Source: an uncultured Prevotellaceae bacterium
GTDB taxonomy: Bacteria; Bacteroidota; Bacteroidia; Bacteroidales; Bacteroidaceae
Reading direction: 5' to 3'
Length of the DNA stretch: 64,000 nucleotides
Assembly: GCA_900315075.1 (NCBI GenBank)
Contig: OMXV01000007.1
Coordinates: forward strand, 1-64,000
Positions within the stretch are counted from its first letter, which is position 1. Each line of letters starts with the position of its first letter. The translations under genes were made by a program, and so were the position numbers. The notes beneath the pieces were generated by a model, which ran no database searches, was not told the origin of the DNA, and was given only the letters and a program-made list of their open reading frames with translations. This document shows positions 49,293 through 58,619 of this stretch, one piece after another.

Positions 49293-51002
49293 TTAATTTT
49301 CAATCTTTCCTTCCACTATCTTAAGAATCTCTTGTTCTTCCTCGTTCGCTTTTTGGGCGAGGGCATGAGCTTCAGCGATGAGTTGTTCGGCACGATTACG
49401 GTCTTTGAGTGAACTGGCGTTGATGCGCACGTTGAGACCTGCTCCAAGGACGGCAGCACGGGCGGCTAAGGCACCTACACCGGCATCAGAGACACTGTTG
49501 GGATTGCCTGTCTCGGCCATGGCGCGGCAAATGTCGAAGGCACTAAGTGAGGCTTTCATCGTACGCAAAGGTACTTCAGCGGCATAGAGGGTGGCAGCCT
49601 CGATGGCTGCTTGGCGGGCGGCTTTCTCCTCGTCGTTGCCTTTGGGCATCTGGAATGCTGACATAATTTGGTTGAAGGCTTCTGTGTCTTCATCCACCAG
49701 ATGGAGCAGTTCGCTCATAATACACTGCCCTTTTTCAGCATATTGGCTGAAAGTTTCCCAACAATCGTCCCATCCTGCCTTGTGCGAAGAGAGGTTGGCC
49801 ACCATCGTTCCTAAGGCGGCTCCCAATGCTCCCATGTAAGCAGAGATAGTACCACCGCCAGGGGCTGGCGACTCTCTTGAGGTTTCCTCTGCCATCTCTT
49901 TGACGGAGAGATCCACTAAACGTGGCTTCTTTTCTGCATCCTCCAGTAGATATTCAATCACTTTCTCACGGGCGTTGAAAGGACGCAGGTCTGACAGACC
50001 CATAGAATGGATGGCAATATCTACAATATCCTTCTCAGGAATGCCCGTCGAGCGATGTTGTTTTTCAAGGTAGTATTTGCCTGCTTCGAGGAGTGTGCGT
50101 TTAGGCACCAAACCCACTATCTCGGTTCCCGTCACACGGATGCCACGGTTGGCAGCACAGCGGCACACCTCGTCAAAGGCTTTATGTAGTGGCGTGACAT
50201 TGATATTGGTGATGTTCATCGACACTTGAGCAATGCCGTATTCGTCGATATACCAGCCGATGGCTTTGGTACCTTTCAGTGTGCCAGGGAGCATGATGAC
50301 GTTGCCTTCGGCATCGCGGAGGGGCTTGCCAGTGATGGGGTTGCCTTCGCGCTTGGGGCGGCCTTTCTCTCTCACGTCGAAGGCGATGGCATTGGCGCGT
50401 CGTGTAGATGTGCTGTTGAGGTTGAAATTCACAGCAATGAGAAAATCACGGGCACCGACAACCGTGCAACCTGTACGGGCGATGTCGTCGTCGAAGGGAC
50501 GGCATCCGAGGTCGGGTTGGCGACCAGGTGTAGAGAGCTTTTCGGGCAGTGCTTCGTATTCACCGCTACGACAGACGGCAAGATTGCGATGCTCCTCCTT
50601 GAAGGCGGCAGCCTCATAGCAGTAGCAGGGGATACGCAACTCGTCGGCAATGCGACGGGCAAGGTCGCGGGATAGTTCGGCGCATTCTTCTAAAGTGATG
50701 CCGCTCACAGGGATAAGGGGAAGCACATCGGTGGCACCCATACGGGGGTGGGCTCCATGATGCTTGCTCATGTCAATCAACTGACCGGCTTTTCGGACGG
50801 CCTTGAAGGCGGCTTCAACCACACCTTCGGGGGAACCAACAAAGGTGACTACAGTGCGGTTGGTGGCCTCACCAGGGTCAACATTCAACAATTTTACATC
50901 TTTTGTGTTCTCTACTTCCGCAACAATCTGACGGATGATTTCTGGATTGCGCCCCTCGCTGAAGTTGGGCACGCATTCCACAATACGCTTTTCTATAGCC
51001 AT
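49293..51002 (-). CDS. ftcD: glutamate formimidoyltransferase / formimidoyl-THF cyclodeaminase
   Basis: A fused enzyme of 569 residues. The N-terminal formimidoyltransferase domains (about 1-300) start KRIVECVPNFSEGRNPEIIR and contain HHGAHPRMGATDVLPL and GARDFLIAVNFNL. The C-terminal cyclodeaminase domain (about 350-569) has SPAPGGGTISAYMGALGAALG. It takes the formimino group from formiminoglutamate (made by HutI), releases glutamate and yields 5,10-methenyl-THF plus ammonia. It is the first gene of the hut operon, with a consensus promoter 40 bases upstream. Confidence 0.95.
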   Translation of the reverse strand: MAIEKRIVECVPNFSEGRNPEIIRQIVAEVENTKDVKLLNVDPGEATNRTVVTFVGSPEGVVEAAFKAVRKAGQLIDMSKHHGAHPRMGATDVLPLIPVSGITLEECAELSRDLARRIADELRIPCYCYEAAAFKEEHRNLAVCRSGEYEALPEKLSTPGRQPDLGCRPFDDDIARTGCTVVGARDFLIAVNFNLNSTSTRRANAIAFDVREKGRPKREGNPITGKPLRDAEGNVIMLPGTLKGTKAIGWYIDEYGIAQVSMNITNINVTPLHKAFDEVCRCAANRGIRVTGTEIVGLVPKRTLLEAGKYYLEKQHRSTGIPEKDIVDIAIHSMGLSDLRPFNAREKVIEYLLEDAEKKPRLVDLSVKEMAEETSRESPAPGGGTISAYMGALGAALGTMVANLSSHKAGWDDCWETFSQYAEKGQCIMSELLHLVDEDTEAFNQIMSAFQMPKGNDEEKAARQAAIEAATLYAAEVPLRTMKASLSAFDICRAMAETGNPNSVSDAGVGALAARAAVLGAGLNVRINASSLKDRNRAEQLIAEAHALAQKANEEEQEILKIVEGKIEN

Positions 51003-51041
51003 ATTTTTAAGGTTTGATTTTTATAGGTTTCAATGGTACGG

Positions 51042-51073
51042 CAAAATTATTAATTTTACCTAAATACTACAAA
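51042..51073 (-). promoter_or_regulatory. hut operon promoter
   Basis: Minus-strand TAATTTTG (51042-51049) and TTTG (51070-51073), 20-bp spacing. No operator repeat is obvious around it. Confidence 0.75.
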
Positions 51074-51122
51074 TATTCCTTTGCTTTTTTGTTGACTTCA
51101 TCATGAATAGGATTGTTTTTTA

Positions 51123-51130
51123 TACCTTTG
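51123..51130 (+). promoter_or_regulatory. -7 box for the PBP4-like gene
   Basis: TACCTTTG lies 23 bases before the ATG at 51154. No clear -33 TTTG is seen. It is back to back with the hut promoter. Confidence 0.5.
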
Positions 51131-51153
51131 TGCCTTCTAATTGGAAAAATTGA

Positions 51154-52392
51154 ATGGAAATGAAGAAATATATCATAACATTTTTGGTGTTCATCCTTAC
51201 TGTTTCCTCATGGGCTCAAGTGGAGTCCTACGATGTGGGTGAAGTAACTAATGCGCCTACTAATGGGAATAGTTATGGCACATCAAATGAATGGCTGTGG
51301 GGTGTGAGAAACCGACTCGATGGACTGATGGAGGATAAACTACTCAAAACAAGTCAATTGGGGTTGCTCGTCTATGACCTTACCTCTGAGGAAGTGGTGT
51401 ATCAGAAAAATGAAAGGCAGCGTATGAGACCTGCGTCAGTGATGAAACTTGTCACCTCTATCACGGCTTTGGATATGCTTGGAGGTAATTATGACTACCG
51501 TACCAGTGTTTGCTATACAGGGTCTTTGATGGGTGACACACTCAGAGGCAATCTTTACTGTGTAGGTGGATTTGACCCAATGTTATCGCGTCAGGATGTG
51601 GCTGCTATGGCCGACACGATACGCCGTTTTGGCATCTCACGTATAGAAGGAATGATTGTGGCCGACCTCTCGATGAAAGATACGTTATCGTATGGTAGCG
51701 GATGGTGTTGGGATGATGACAACGACCTTCTTACACCATTATTAGTGGACAAAAAAGACCGTTTTCTTTACGTCATGGCGGAGGAGTTGCGTGCGCATGG
51801 CGTTGATTTAGATATTACTTTTGCCAGAGGAAAACTGCCTCAGCGATGTACCGAGGTTTACATGCTCAGCCGCAATATCAATCAAGTGTTGCAGCGAATG
51901 ATGAAACAAAGCGATAATCTCTATGCCGAATCGATGTTTTACCAAATAGCGGCTAAATCCAGTCCAAATCCAGGTAAAGCAAGTGATGCCTCGGGCGCGA
52001 TGAAGCGACTGGTATATAAACTCGGACTGGATCCTGCAATGTATACCTTTGCTGATGGTAGTGGCTTGTCACTGTATGATTATGTATCGCCAGAGTTGAT
52101 TGTCAAACTCTTGCGCTATGCTTACCAATATCCGGAGATTTATTCCTGCCTATACCCATCTCTTCCTATTGCTGGTGTGGATGGCACGCTCGAAAATAGG
52201 ATGAAGAATGGAAATGCCACAGGCAATGTACATGCCAAGACAGGTACGGTGAATGGTGTCTCTACATTGGCTGGTTATTGTCGCTCCGCGAATGGTCACC
52301 AACTTTGTTTTGCCATCCTTAATCAAGGAGTGGTAAAATCGTCTGATGGTCGAGAATTTCAAAACAAAGTGTGTGAGGCACTTTGTAAGTAG
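51154..52392 (+). CDS. dacB: D-alanyl-D-alanine carboxypeptidase, PBP4 (S13) family
   Basis: A 412-residue exported penicillin-binding protein that trims or cross-cleaves peptidoglycan peptides. It has a signal peptide (MEMKKYIITFLVFILTVSSWAQ). All three active-site motifs are present: SVMK in RPASVMKLVT (nucleophile Ser and Lys), SDN in MKQSDNLYAESM, and KTG in VHAKTGTVNGVSTLAG. It is shorter than E. coli PBP4 because the domain inserted between SxxK and SxN is reduced. The start could also be the internal Met at 51160. Confidence 0.93.
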   Translation: MEMKKYIITFLVFILTVSSWAQVESYDVGEVTNAPTNGNSYGTSNEWLWGVRNRLDGLMEDKLLKTSQLGLLVYDLTSEEVVYQKNERQRMRPASVMKLVTSITALDMLGGNYDYRTSVCYTGSLMGDTLRGNLYCVGGFDPMLSRQDVAAMADTIRRFGISRIEGMIVADLSMKDTLSYGSGWCWDDDNDLLTPLLVDKKDRFLYVMAEELRAHGVDLDITFARGKLPQRCTEVYMLSRNINQVLQRMMKQSDNLYAESMFYQIAAKSSPNPGKASDASGAMKRLVYKLGLDPAMYTFADGSGLSLYDYVSPELIVKLLRYAYQYPEIYSCLYPSLPIAGVDGTLENRMKNGNATGNVHAKTGTVNGVSTLAGYCRSANGHQLCFAILNQGVVKSSDGREFQNKVCEALCK

Positions 52393-52426
52393 TTACGAGT
52401 GAGATCATTCAAAGTGAAAAAAACAG

Positions 52427-52462
52427 AAAATGAGCATTTTGGCATGCCAAAATGCTCATTTT
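52427..52462. terminator. 36-bp perfect palindrome, bidirectional terminator
   Basis: AAAATGAGCATTTTGGCA and its exact complement TGCCAAAATGCTCATTTT are joined with no loop spacer, between two convergent genes. A-tracts and T-tracts on both sides suit termination in both directions. Confidence 0.8.
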
Positions 52463-52488
52463 ACTATTCAAGTTTTTGAATTCATAAT

Positions 52489-54291
52489 CTATCGTGTAGG
52501 ATCATCTTCACTGAATGATGTTCCCTCGGAATTGTTACCTTGCTGAGGGGGCTGCTGTGGCTTCTGCCACGGCTGTTGTCCAGGCTGACCCTGTTGTGGC
52601 TGTTGCGGCTGCTGAGGTCTCTGCCACGGCTGCTGTCCGGGCTGACCTTGTTGCGGCTGCTGAGGTCTCTGCCATGGTTGCTGACCAGGCTGACCTTGTT
52701 GCGGCTGTTGAGGTCTCTGCCATGGTTGCTGACCAGGCTGACCCTGTTGCGGCTGTTGAGGTCTCTGCCACGGCTGCTGACCAGGCTGACCCTGTTGCGG
52801 CTGTTGAGGTCTCTGCCACGGCTGCTGACCTGGTTGACCCTGTTGCGGCTGTTGAGGTCTCTGCCATGGCTGCTGACCAGGCTGACCCTGTTGTGGCTGC
52901 TGTGGTCTCTGCCACGGTTGCTGTCCAGGTTGACCCTGTTGCGGCTGCTGCGGCCTCTGCCATGGCTGCTGTCCGGGCTGACCTTGTTGCGGCTGCTGTG
53001 GTCTCTGCCACTGCTGCTGTCCGGGCTGACCCTGTTGCGGTTGCTGAGGTTGTTGCGGAGTAGGTCGTTGTGGCTGCTGCGGTTGTGGTTGTTGCGGCTG
53101 CTGTGGTATGGGTTGTTGTGGCTGTTGTGGTCTGGGTTGTTGCGGCTGTTGTGGTTGCTGCGGTCTGCCCTGCATGGGTTGCTGTGGTCTCTGCCAATTC
53201 TGTCCCTGCTGCGGCTGTTGAGGTTGCTGCGGTCTGGGTGGCTGCTGTTGTGGTTGCTGCGGCCTCTGCCAATTCTGTCCCTGCTGCGGCTGTTGAGGTT
53301 GTTGTGGCCTGGGTTGCTGCTGTTGTGGTTGCTGCGGCCTCTGCCAATTCTGTCCCTGTTGCGGCTGTTGAGGTTGTTGTGGTCTGGGTGGCTGCTGTTG
53401 TGGTTGCTGTGGTCTCTGCCAATTCTGTCCTTGCTGAGGTTGCTGTGGCTGTTGCGGTCTCTGCCAATTTTGTCCCTGTTGTGGCTGTCCTGGTCTCTGA
53501 ATGGGTTGCTGACTTTGGCTTTGCCATGGCTGCTGTCCACCCATAGGTCCTCCCATAGCCGCACCGGCTATATTCATAGTTTGATCAGTGTCATTCTCCA
53601 TTTCTCTCGAGTAATTGCCAATATTCAGGAAGTAGCCAACGACAATGACGAGAGATAGTACGCAATCGATGATTCCTGAAATCAGCAAAATTGTTTCTAA
53701 AGTGCTTGCTTTCCCTGTATATGTTAATCCCAAAATGAACCCCGCTAAGGTGAGGACACCAAGAATGATATATCCAATCATCAATGTTTTCCCCGCAGCT
53801 CTCTTTACGGCTTGCCCTAAAAATATACCAACTGCAATAAAACCGAGTATATTTATAATGTTTTCGGCAATGTTAAAACCTTTGGAAGAGAAAAATTCTG
53901 CACCTATATCACTCTTAGTCAATATAGAGATGAAAAGAAACAAGATGGAGATGAATGCGACAATCTTGATAAAAAGATAGATAGAACCAGCTATTGTCCC
54001 AGGATTATTTCTGGTCATCTTGATGATGCTGATACCCAAAAAGATTCCAAGGATAGCATAGATAAATAGAAATGCGGTATAAATAACTGTGGCTCCCCAA
54101 AAATCATTTGTTATATTGAGTAAAAAATCTCCGATGGGTTTATTAAGCAAAGAGCCATAAAAAAGGGTGCGTAATACAAACATGATACACGCCAGTATTG
54201 CCGCGGTTTTTGCCGCTCCTCGGCTGCCACCTATACGTGCAGCTACTGGCTCATTGTACTGAGGGATTTGGGGATAATTAGGATAGTTCAT
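52489..54291 (-). CDS. multi-pass membrane protein with Pro/Gln-rich tandem-repeat tail
   Basis: A 600-residue protein. Residues 1-240 hold about six membrane helices (for example TAAILACIMFVLRTLFYG, VIYTAFLFIYAILGIFLGI, FIAVGIFLGQAV). The rest, about 340 residues, is a cytoplasmic or periplasmic tail of Pro/Gln repeats. Nearest the membrane are five copies of a unit with GQNWQRPQQP; the end has ten copies of a 16-residue unit, GQPGQQPWQRPQQPQQ. There are no known catalytic motifs. The tail should be an extended polyproline-like, disordered chain. The function is unknown; similar architecture occurs in envelope-associated proteins. Confidence 0.75.
   Translation of the reverse strand: MNYPNYPQIPQYNEPVAARIGGSRGAAKTAAILACIMFVLRTLFYGSLLNKPIGDFLLNITNDFWGATVIYTAFLFIYAILGIFLGISIIKMTRNNPGTIAGSIYLFIKIVAFISILFLFISILTKSDIGAEFFSSKGFNIAENIINILGFIAVGIFLGQAVKRAAGKTLMIGYIILGVLTLAGFILGLTYTGKASTLETILLISGIIDCVLSLVIVVGYFLNIGNYSREMENDTDQTMNIAGAAMGGPMGGQQPWQSQSQQPIQRPGQPQQGQNWQRPQQPQQPQQGQNWQRPQQPQQQPPRPQQPQQPQQGQNWQRPQQPQQQQPRPQQPQQPQQGQNWQRPQQPQQQPPRPQQPQQPQQGQNWQRPQQPMQGRPQQPQQPQQPRPQQPQQPIPQQPQQPQPQQPQRPTPQQPQQPQQGQPGQQQWQRPQQPQQGQPGQQPWQRPQQPQQGQPGQQPWQRPQQPQQGQPGQQPWQRPQQPQQGQPGQQPWQRPQQPQQGQPGQQPWQRPQQPQQGQPGQQPWQRPQQPQQGQPGQQPWQRPQQPQQGQPGQQPWQRPQQPQQPQQGQPGQQPWQKPQQPPQQGNNSEGTSFSEDDPTR
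52560..53500 (-). repeat. 48-bp (and about 75-bp) coding tandem repeats
   Basis: Ten tandem copies of a 48-bp unit (about 52570-53030) and five related units of up to about 75 bp (about 53170-53480) encode the Pro/Gln-rich tail. All unit lengths are multiples of three. This keeps other frames open across the array, so long overlapping frames on both strands here are artefacts. Confidence 0.9.
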
Positions 54292-54417
54292 GTGATTAAA
54301 GGTATTATTACAAAATTATTATATTTAATTATATACGGTTTTCAGATTGTTGGCACAAAAATAGAGAATGTAAATGAATATTGCAAGAAAAACGGGTGTT
54401 TTTTTCAAAAAAATGTC

Positions 54418-54425
54418 TATCTTTG
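54418..54425 (+). promoter_or_regulatory. -7 box for the LOG-like gene
   Basis: TATCTTTG lies 29 bases upstream of the ATG at 54454. This supports that start over the longer frame from 54268, which would overlap the divergent gene. Confidence 0.55.
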
Positions 54426-54453
54426 CCAAAGTTACAAATATAATAAGCATGCC

Positions 54454-55404
54454 ATGATTACAACGAAAGATTTTTCCGATATAAAAGAGATGATGGAATA
54501 TTTTGATGGTGTTCCATACGATGTAACACCCCGTACACTATATTCTGCAGATGACTTATATGATGGCTATGATGGTATAAGTGATAGTTTTGAGGGTTGT
54601 TACGATAGTAGGGTTTATCAGCATTTCATCCAGAATGGTAAGCAGACCACTGATGTGAAAGAGTCGTTAGCGCGTACTCTTCATGACCATGGTATTCATG
54701 TGGCTTTAGATGAATTCTTCCAGAAATATCCTGGCAGACAGTTTGTGGGAGTGATGGGAGGGCATGCCTTGTTGCGAACCGACCCAATATTTCGGGAAAT
54801 TGTTCTTCTTAGCAAACAGTTAACAGAACTCGGCTTCTATATGCTCTCAGGAGGTGGCCCAGGTGCGATGGAGGCCACACATTTAGGAGCATGGATGGCA
54901 GGGCAAAATGACGAAGCTGTGGAAGATGCACTTAAGATTTTGTCGGTGGCACCATCTTTTACTGATGCTTCATGGCTGGCTTCTGCTTTCAAGGTGAAGA
55001 GATTGTATCAGCAGCGAAAGTTCGTAAGCTTAGGTATTCCTACTTGGCTTTATGGTCACGAGCCTACGACCCCTTTTGCCACTCATATCGCTAAGTTTTT
55101 CGAGAATAGTATACGCGAGGATAGCATCCTCACACTTGCCTATGGTGGTATTGTCTATACACCTGGTAGCGCAGGGACGATGCAAGAAATATTCCAAGAT
55201 GCCGTGCAAAACCATTATCTTTCTTTTGGTTTCTCAAGTCCGATGATTTTTATGGGTAAAGACTACTGGACACAGGATATGCCGATATATCCGCTCCTTG
55301 AGAATCTGGTGAAGACAGGAAAATATAAAAATCTTCTTTTGCTCCTCACCGATAATACTGATGATGTCATCAAGGAATTAGTGAGATTCCGAGATAATAT
55401 TTAA
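54454..55404 (+). CDS. LOG-like (lysine-decarboxylase-like fold) nucleotide-monophosphate hydrolase-type protein
   Basis: A 316-residue soluble protein. VGVMGGHALLRTDPIF and YMLSGGGPGAMEATHLGAW correspond to the Rossmann-like nucleotide-binding region of the LOG/TIGR00730 superfamily. YTPGSAGTMQEIFQDAVQ is the PGGxGTxxE motif with Ser-Ala in place of Gly-Gly. The N-terminal 90 residues (DFSDIKEMMEYFDGVPYDVT) are an addition not found in short LOG proteins. Related enzymes split the N-glycosidic bond of nucleotide monophosphates; the exact substrate is unknown. Confidence 0.78.
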   Translation: MITTKDFSDIKEMMEYFDGVPYDVTPRTLYSADDLYDGYDGISDSFEGCYDSRVYQHFIQNGKQTTDVKESLARTLHDHGIHVALDEFFQKYPGRQFVGVMGGHALLRTDPIFREIVLLSKQLTELGFYMLSGGGPGAMEATHLGAWMAGQNDEAVEDALKILSVAPSFTDASWLASAFKVKRLYQQRKFVSLGIPTWLYGHEPTTPFATHIAKFFENSIREDSILTLAYGGIVYTPGSAGTMQEIFQDAVQNHYLSFGFSSPMIFMGKDYWTQDMPIYPLLENLVKTGKYKNLLLLLTDNTDDVIKELVRFRDNI

Positions 55405-55411
55405 AGATCCC

Positions 55412-55490
55412 CCCCTTCATTGGGGCGAGTTCTCCTTTCAACATATAAAAACCCAGGGCATCGCCCTGGGTTAATATTTGTCGTTTAGAC
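55412..55490 (+). repeat. two-hairpin REP-like element
   Basis: CCCC-TTCATT-GGGGCGAG, then TTCTCCTTTCAACATATAAA, then AACCCAGGGC-ATC-GCCCTGGGTT (55450-55472) and TTGTCGTTTAGAC. It is the same series, with few changes, as the core of the 323-bp element at 11288-11365. The second hairpin may also terminate the preceding gene. Confidence 0.7.
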
Positions 55491-55570
55491 CGTCCTTTCT
55501 CAAATCTTCAATTTGTCACTTGAAGCAACAAATATCTTGTCAACTTGTCATCTGAAAGAATAACACCTTC

Positions 55571-58504
55571 CTACTTCACTACAAAGTCAAGGCTTTGGAG
55601 GTCTTTGTCGAGTGAGGAACTGCCATAGAGAATCTGGTAGCGTCCAGGACGGGTGGACAGTTCGTCGATGGAGGGATCGTAGTATTCGAATGCCTCACCA
55701 TCAAGGGTGATGGCGACTTTGCCAGTTTCTCCGGCAGCAAGGTTCACTCGCTGGAAACCACGGAGCGACTTGATGGGTGCCTCGGGATAGTCGAGGGCTT
55801 TGACATACACTTGCACAATCTCGGTGCCATCGCGTTGGCCAGTATTGGTTACTGGTACGGTGAGCGTTACCCTGCCATTGGCTTTCATCGATTTCTTAGA
55901 GAGTTTTCCTTTGCCGTAGGCGAACGATGTGTATGACAGTCCGTATCCGAAGGCATAGAGTGGTGTGCCACGGAAATAGCGATAGGTGCGATTGTCCATG
56001 CTATAGTCGAGGAAGTCGGGGAGGTCGTTGTTTGACGCATAAAAGGTCACGGGCAGTTTGCCACTGGGGTTGTAGTCGCCGAAGATTACCTCAGCAAGGG
56101 CTTTGGCTCCGCCTTGTCCGCCATACCATGCCTGGATGATGGCATCGCATTGTTTCTCAATTGTGGCAAAAGCTATGGCCGAGCCTGAACAGTTGACATA
56201 AACCACAGGTTTGCCGGTGCCCTTCATGGCATGCACAAGGCGTTGCTGAACTTTGGGCAGTTCGATGTCGGCTTTGTCGCCGCCTTCTCCTTCCATCTGT
56301 GCGGAGATACCGCCGATGACGATGATGGCGTCGGCACCTTTCACCTCATTCGCTAAGTCGGTGTAATCTACGAGAACGCGTTCGCAGATATCGCCACGGA
56401 GCATGGCAAAATTGCCGTTGCCTCTCTTGTATTCGATAACCATGTCGTAAGTCTCGCCTTTTTTCACGTTGAAAGATTTGTATTCCACTTCACGACGGAA
56501 GAAACCTCCACGACGACCGCTGCCTGGCTGGGCTGTCTCGATGGTGTCGCCATTGATGGTCATCACATAGCCATTGTCGGTCATGAGCGTGTATTTCATC
56601 TCACCAGTGAACGTGGCAGTGTATTTTCCAATGATGCGCACCGAGAGGTTGTCATTATCGACACCTTCGGCAAAACCCCATGCGCCAAAGGTGGAGAAAT
56701 TCAACTGATCATAATAGCCGGTCTTGACAGGATTGCCTTCAAGGTTCTTGTTGTTGTAGAATTCTACAAGAACACCCTTGCCGTCGTTGAAATCTTGCAG
56801 GTGATGCACGGTGTTGTATTCATCGACCAGTTCACAGGCTTTGTGATAGATGACACGGGCTCCAGGAACGGCATTCTTAATACCATCGAGCAGCGTGTGG
56901 GTGTGTTCTTTTGTGGGTGTGCCACCATAGTTGCCGTTGAGCAAACCTGCATCATCGGCGTTGGGACCCACCACGGCAATAGTTTTTACTCCCTTGGAGA
57001 GTGGGAGGACACCATCGTTCTTCAGCAGCACCATCGACTCGCGGGCAGCTTGGACGGCGAGGGCATCATTGGCTTCACTGCTGATGACTTCGGGCTTGAG
57101 GTCTGCCCACGGCAGCATCTCGGCGGGGTCGAACATACCGAGTTCGAAACGGCCGAGTAGAGTCTTCCGCAGGTGGTAGTCGAGGGTCTCTTCTTTGATG
57201 AGGCCTTTTTCAAGGGCTTCGGTGAGCACCATGAATACTTTACCACATTCCAGGTCGGTTCCATTGAGTACGGCATCTACCGAGGCCGACAGTGGGTCGG
57301 GATGAGTCTCGTGCTGGCCTTTGTTGTAGAAGTTGTTGATGGCATCGCAGTCGGTGAGTACAATGGCCTTGTAGTCCCATTTCCTCCGCAGGATATCAAC
57401 GAGCAGACGGTCGCTGGTACAACAGGGTACACCCTCGTAGCGGTTGTAGGCGCACATCACTTCGCGTACGTTGCCCTTCTTTACCAATGCCTTGAAGGCG
57501 GGTAGATATGTTTCCCACAGGTCGCGCATCGATACTGAGGCATTATAGGTGTGGCGCAGGGGCTCTGGTCCACTGTGTACGGCATAATGTTTGGCGCAGG
57601 CATGGGTCTTGAAATAACGGTCGTCGTTGCCTTGCATACCAAGTACGGTTTGCACACCAAGCACAGCATTCATATAGGGGTCTTCACCGCAGGTTTCCTG
57701 TCCACGACCCCATCGTGGGTCACGGAAAATGTTCACATTGGGACACCAGAAAGTAAGTTCGGGATTGCCTGGGTAGTAAGTCACACCCATAGGCACATTG
57801 AATACATTGTGGTCAGAACGATTCCAGTTGGCACGGGCTTCATCAGAGACAGTGGAGAACACGTCGTAGAAAAGCTTTGCATCAAATGAGGCTGCCATGC
57901 CGATAGGTTGAGGATAGACGGTATAGCCACCTTGGCGCACACCGTGACAGGCCTCACTCCACCAGTTGTAGGAGGGAATGCCTAAACGGTCGATAGAAAC
58001 CGACTTATTCATCATCAGTCCCACTTTTTCTGTGGGGGTGAGCAGTGAGAGCAGGTTCTCTACACGCTCCTCATAGGACAACTGGGTATTCAAGTAGGGA
58101 TAACGGTGGCCAGATGAAAATGTTAGGGCATGGCTTACGTCTGCCTTGACACTGAGCGAACCAAGTGTTTTGCCATCTTTATCGAGCAGTTCAACACTGC
58201 GTGAGGTTTTGCCATGTTGATTGGCGGGGGTGAAAACTACCATCACTTTCTCCTCAGCTCCAGGAGCTATGGATTCTGATGGGTAGAGGGCTTGGATGCA
58301 CTCGCACGAGGGGATAGCTTTCCCGATGAGGATGGGTGATTTTGAGATGTTGCGCAGAGTAAAGGTATGGCAGATGGCGCCATCGGCTGCCTCTATCTTG
58401 CCAAAATCCCACTCGTAGCTGTCGAAACGTGCAGAACTCTTTTGCTGGGCTTGCAACGACATAGTCAACAGCAGGCAGATAATCAATGGAATTGTTCTTT
58501 TCAT
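55571..58504 (-). CDS. DUF1573-GH3 fusion: glycoside hydrolase family 3 (beta-glucosidase/xylosidase type)
   Basis: A 977-residue exported enzyme (signal peptide MKRTIPLIICLLLTMSLQA). Residues about 27-122 form a DUF1573-type Ig-like domain (EWDFGKIEAADGAICHTFTL, CECIQALYPSESIAPG). The GH3 catalytic barrel (about 140-430) has WWSEACHGV, GRGQETCGEDPY, KHYAVHSGPEPLR and the nucleophile Asp385 in KAIVLTDCDAINNFY. The second GH3 domain (about 450-840) is interrupted by a PA14-like insert (about 575-720, VEFYNNKNLEGNPV ... YTLMTDNGYVMTINGD). A fibronectin-III-like domain ends the protein. It should remove glucose or xylose from oligosaccharides in the periplasm or outside. An esterase lies upstream on the same strand. 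Confidence 0.9.
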   Translation of the reverse strand: MKRTIPLIICLLLTMSLQAQQKSSARFDSYEWDFGKIEAADGAICHTFTLRNISKSPILIGKAIPSCECIQALYPSESIAPGAEEKVMVVFTPANQHGKTSRSVELLDKDGKTLGSLSVKADVSHALTFSSGHRYPYLNTQLSYEERVENLLSLLTPTEKVGLMMNKSVSIDRLGIPSYNWWSEACHGVRQGGYTVYPQPIGMAASFDAKLFYDVFSTVSDEARANWNRSDHNVFNVPMGVTYYPGNPELTFWCPNVNIFRDPRWGRGQETCGEDPYMNAVLGVQTVLGMQGNDDRYFKTHACAKHYAVHSGPEPLRHTYNASVSMRDLWETYLPAFKALVKKGNVREVMCAYNRYEGVPCCTSDRLLVDILRRKWDYKAIVLTDCDAINNFYNKGQHETHPDPLSASVDAVLNGTDLECGKVFMVLTEALEKGLIKEETLDYHLRKTLLGRFELGMFDPAEMLPWADLKPEVISSEANDALAVQAARESMVLLKNDGVLPLSKGVKTIAVVGPNADDAGLLNGNYGGTPTKEHTHTLLDGIKNAVPGARVIYHKACELVDEYNTVHHLQDFNDGKGVLVEFYNNKNLEGNPVKTGYYDQLNFSTFGAWGFAEGVDNDNLSVRIIGKYTATFTGEMKYTLMTDNGYVMTINGDTIETAQPGSGRRGGFFRREVEYKSFNVKKGETYDMVIEYKRGNGNFAMLRGDICERVLVDYTDLANEVKGADAIIVIGGISAQMEGEGGDKADIELPKVQQRLVHAMKGTGKPVVYVNCSGSAIAFATIEKQCDAIIQAWYGGQGGAKALAEVIFGDYNPSGKLPVTFYASNNDLPDFLDYSMDNRTYRYFRGTPLYAFGYGLSYTSFAYGKGKLSKKSMKANGRVTLTVPVTNTGQRDGTEIVQVYVKALDYPEAPIKSLRGFQRVNLAAGETGKVAITLDGEAFEYYDPSIDELSTRPGRYQILYGSSSLDKDLQSLDFVVK

Positions 58505-58619
58505 ATAATTGTAATATTGGAATTTCAGATAAAAGGGTTTGTGTTTTGTTGGTGGTTAAGAGTTAGAAGTGTGGAGAAATGAAGATAATCTTCAATTTTC
58601 AATCTTCAATTTTCAATCT

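Noticed and set aside
52515-53658. Long open frames on the opposite strand and in other frames of the Pro/Gln repeat region
   Set aside because: They arise because the 48-bp unit is a multiple of three and lacks stops in several frames. Products would be pure Leu/Ala/Thr/Asn low complexity without starts, promoters or families.
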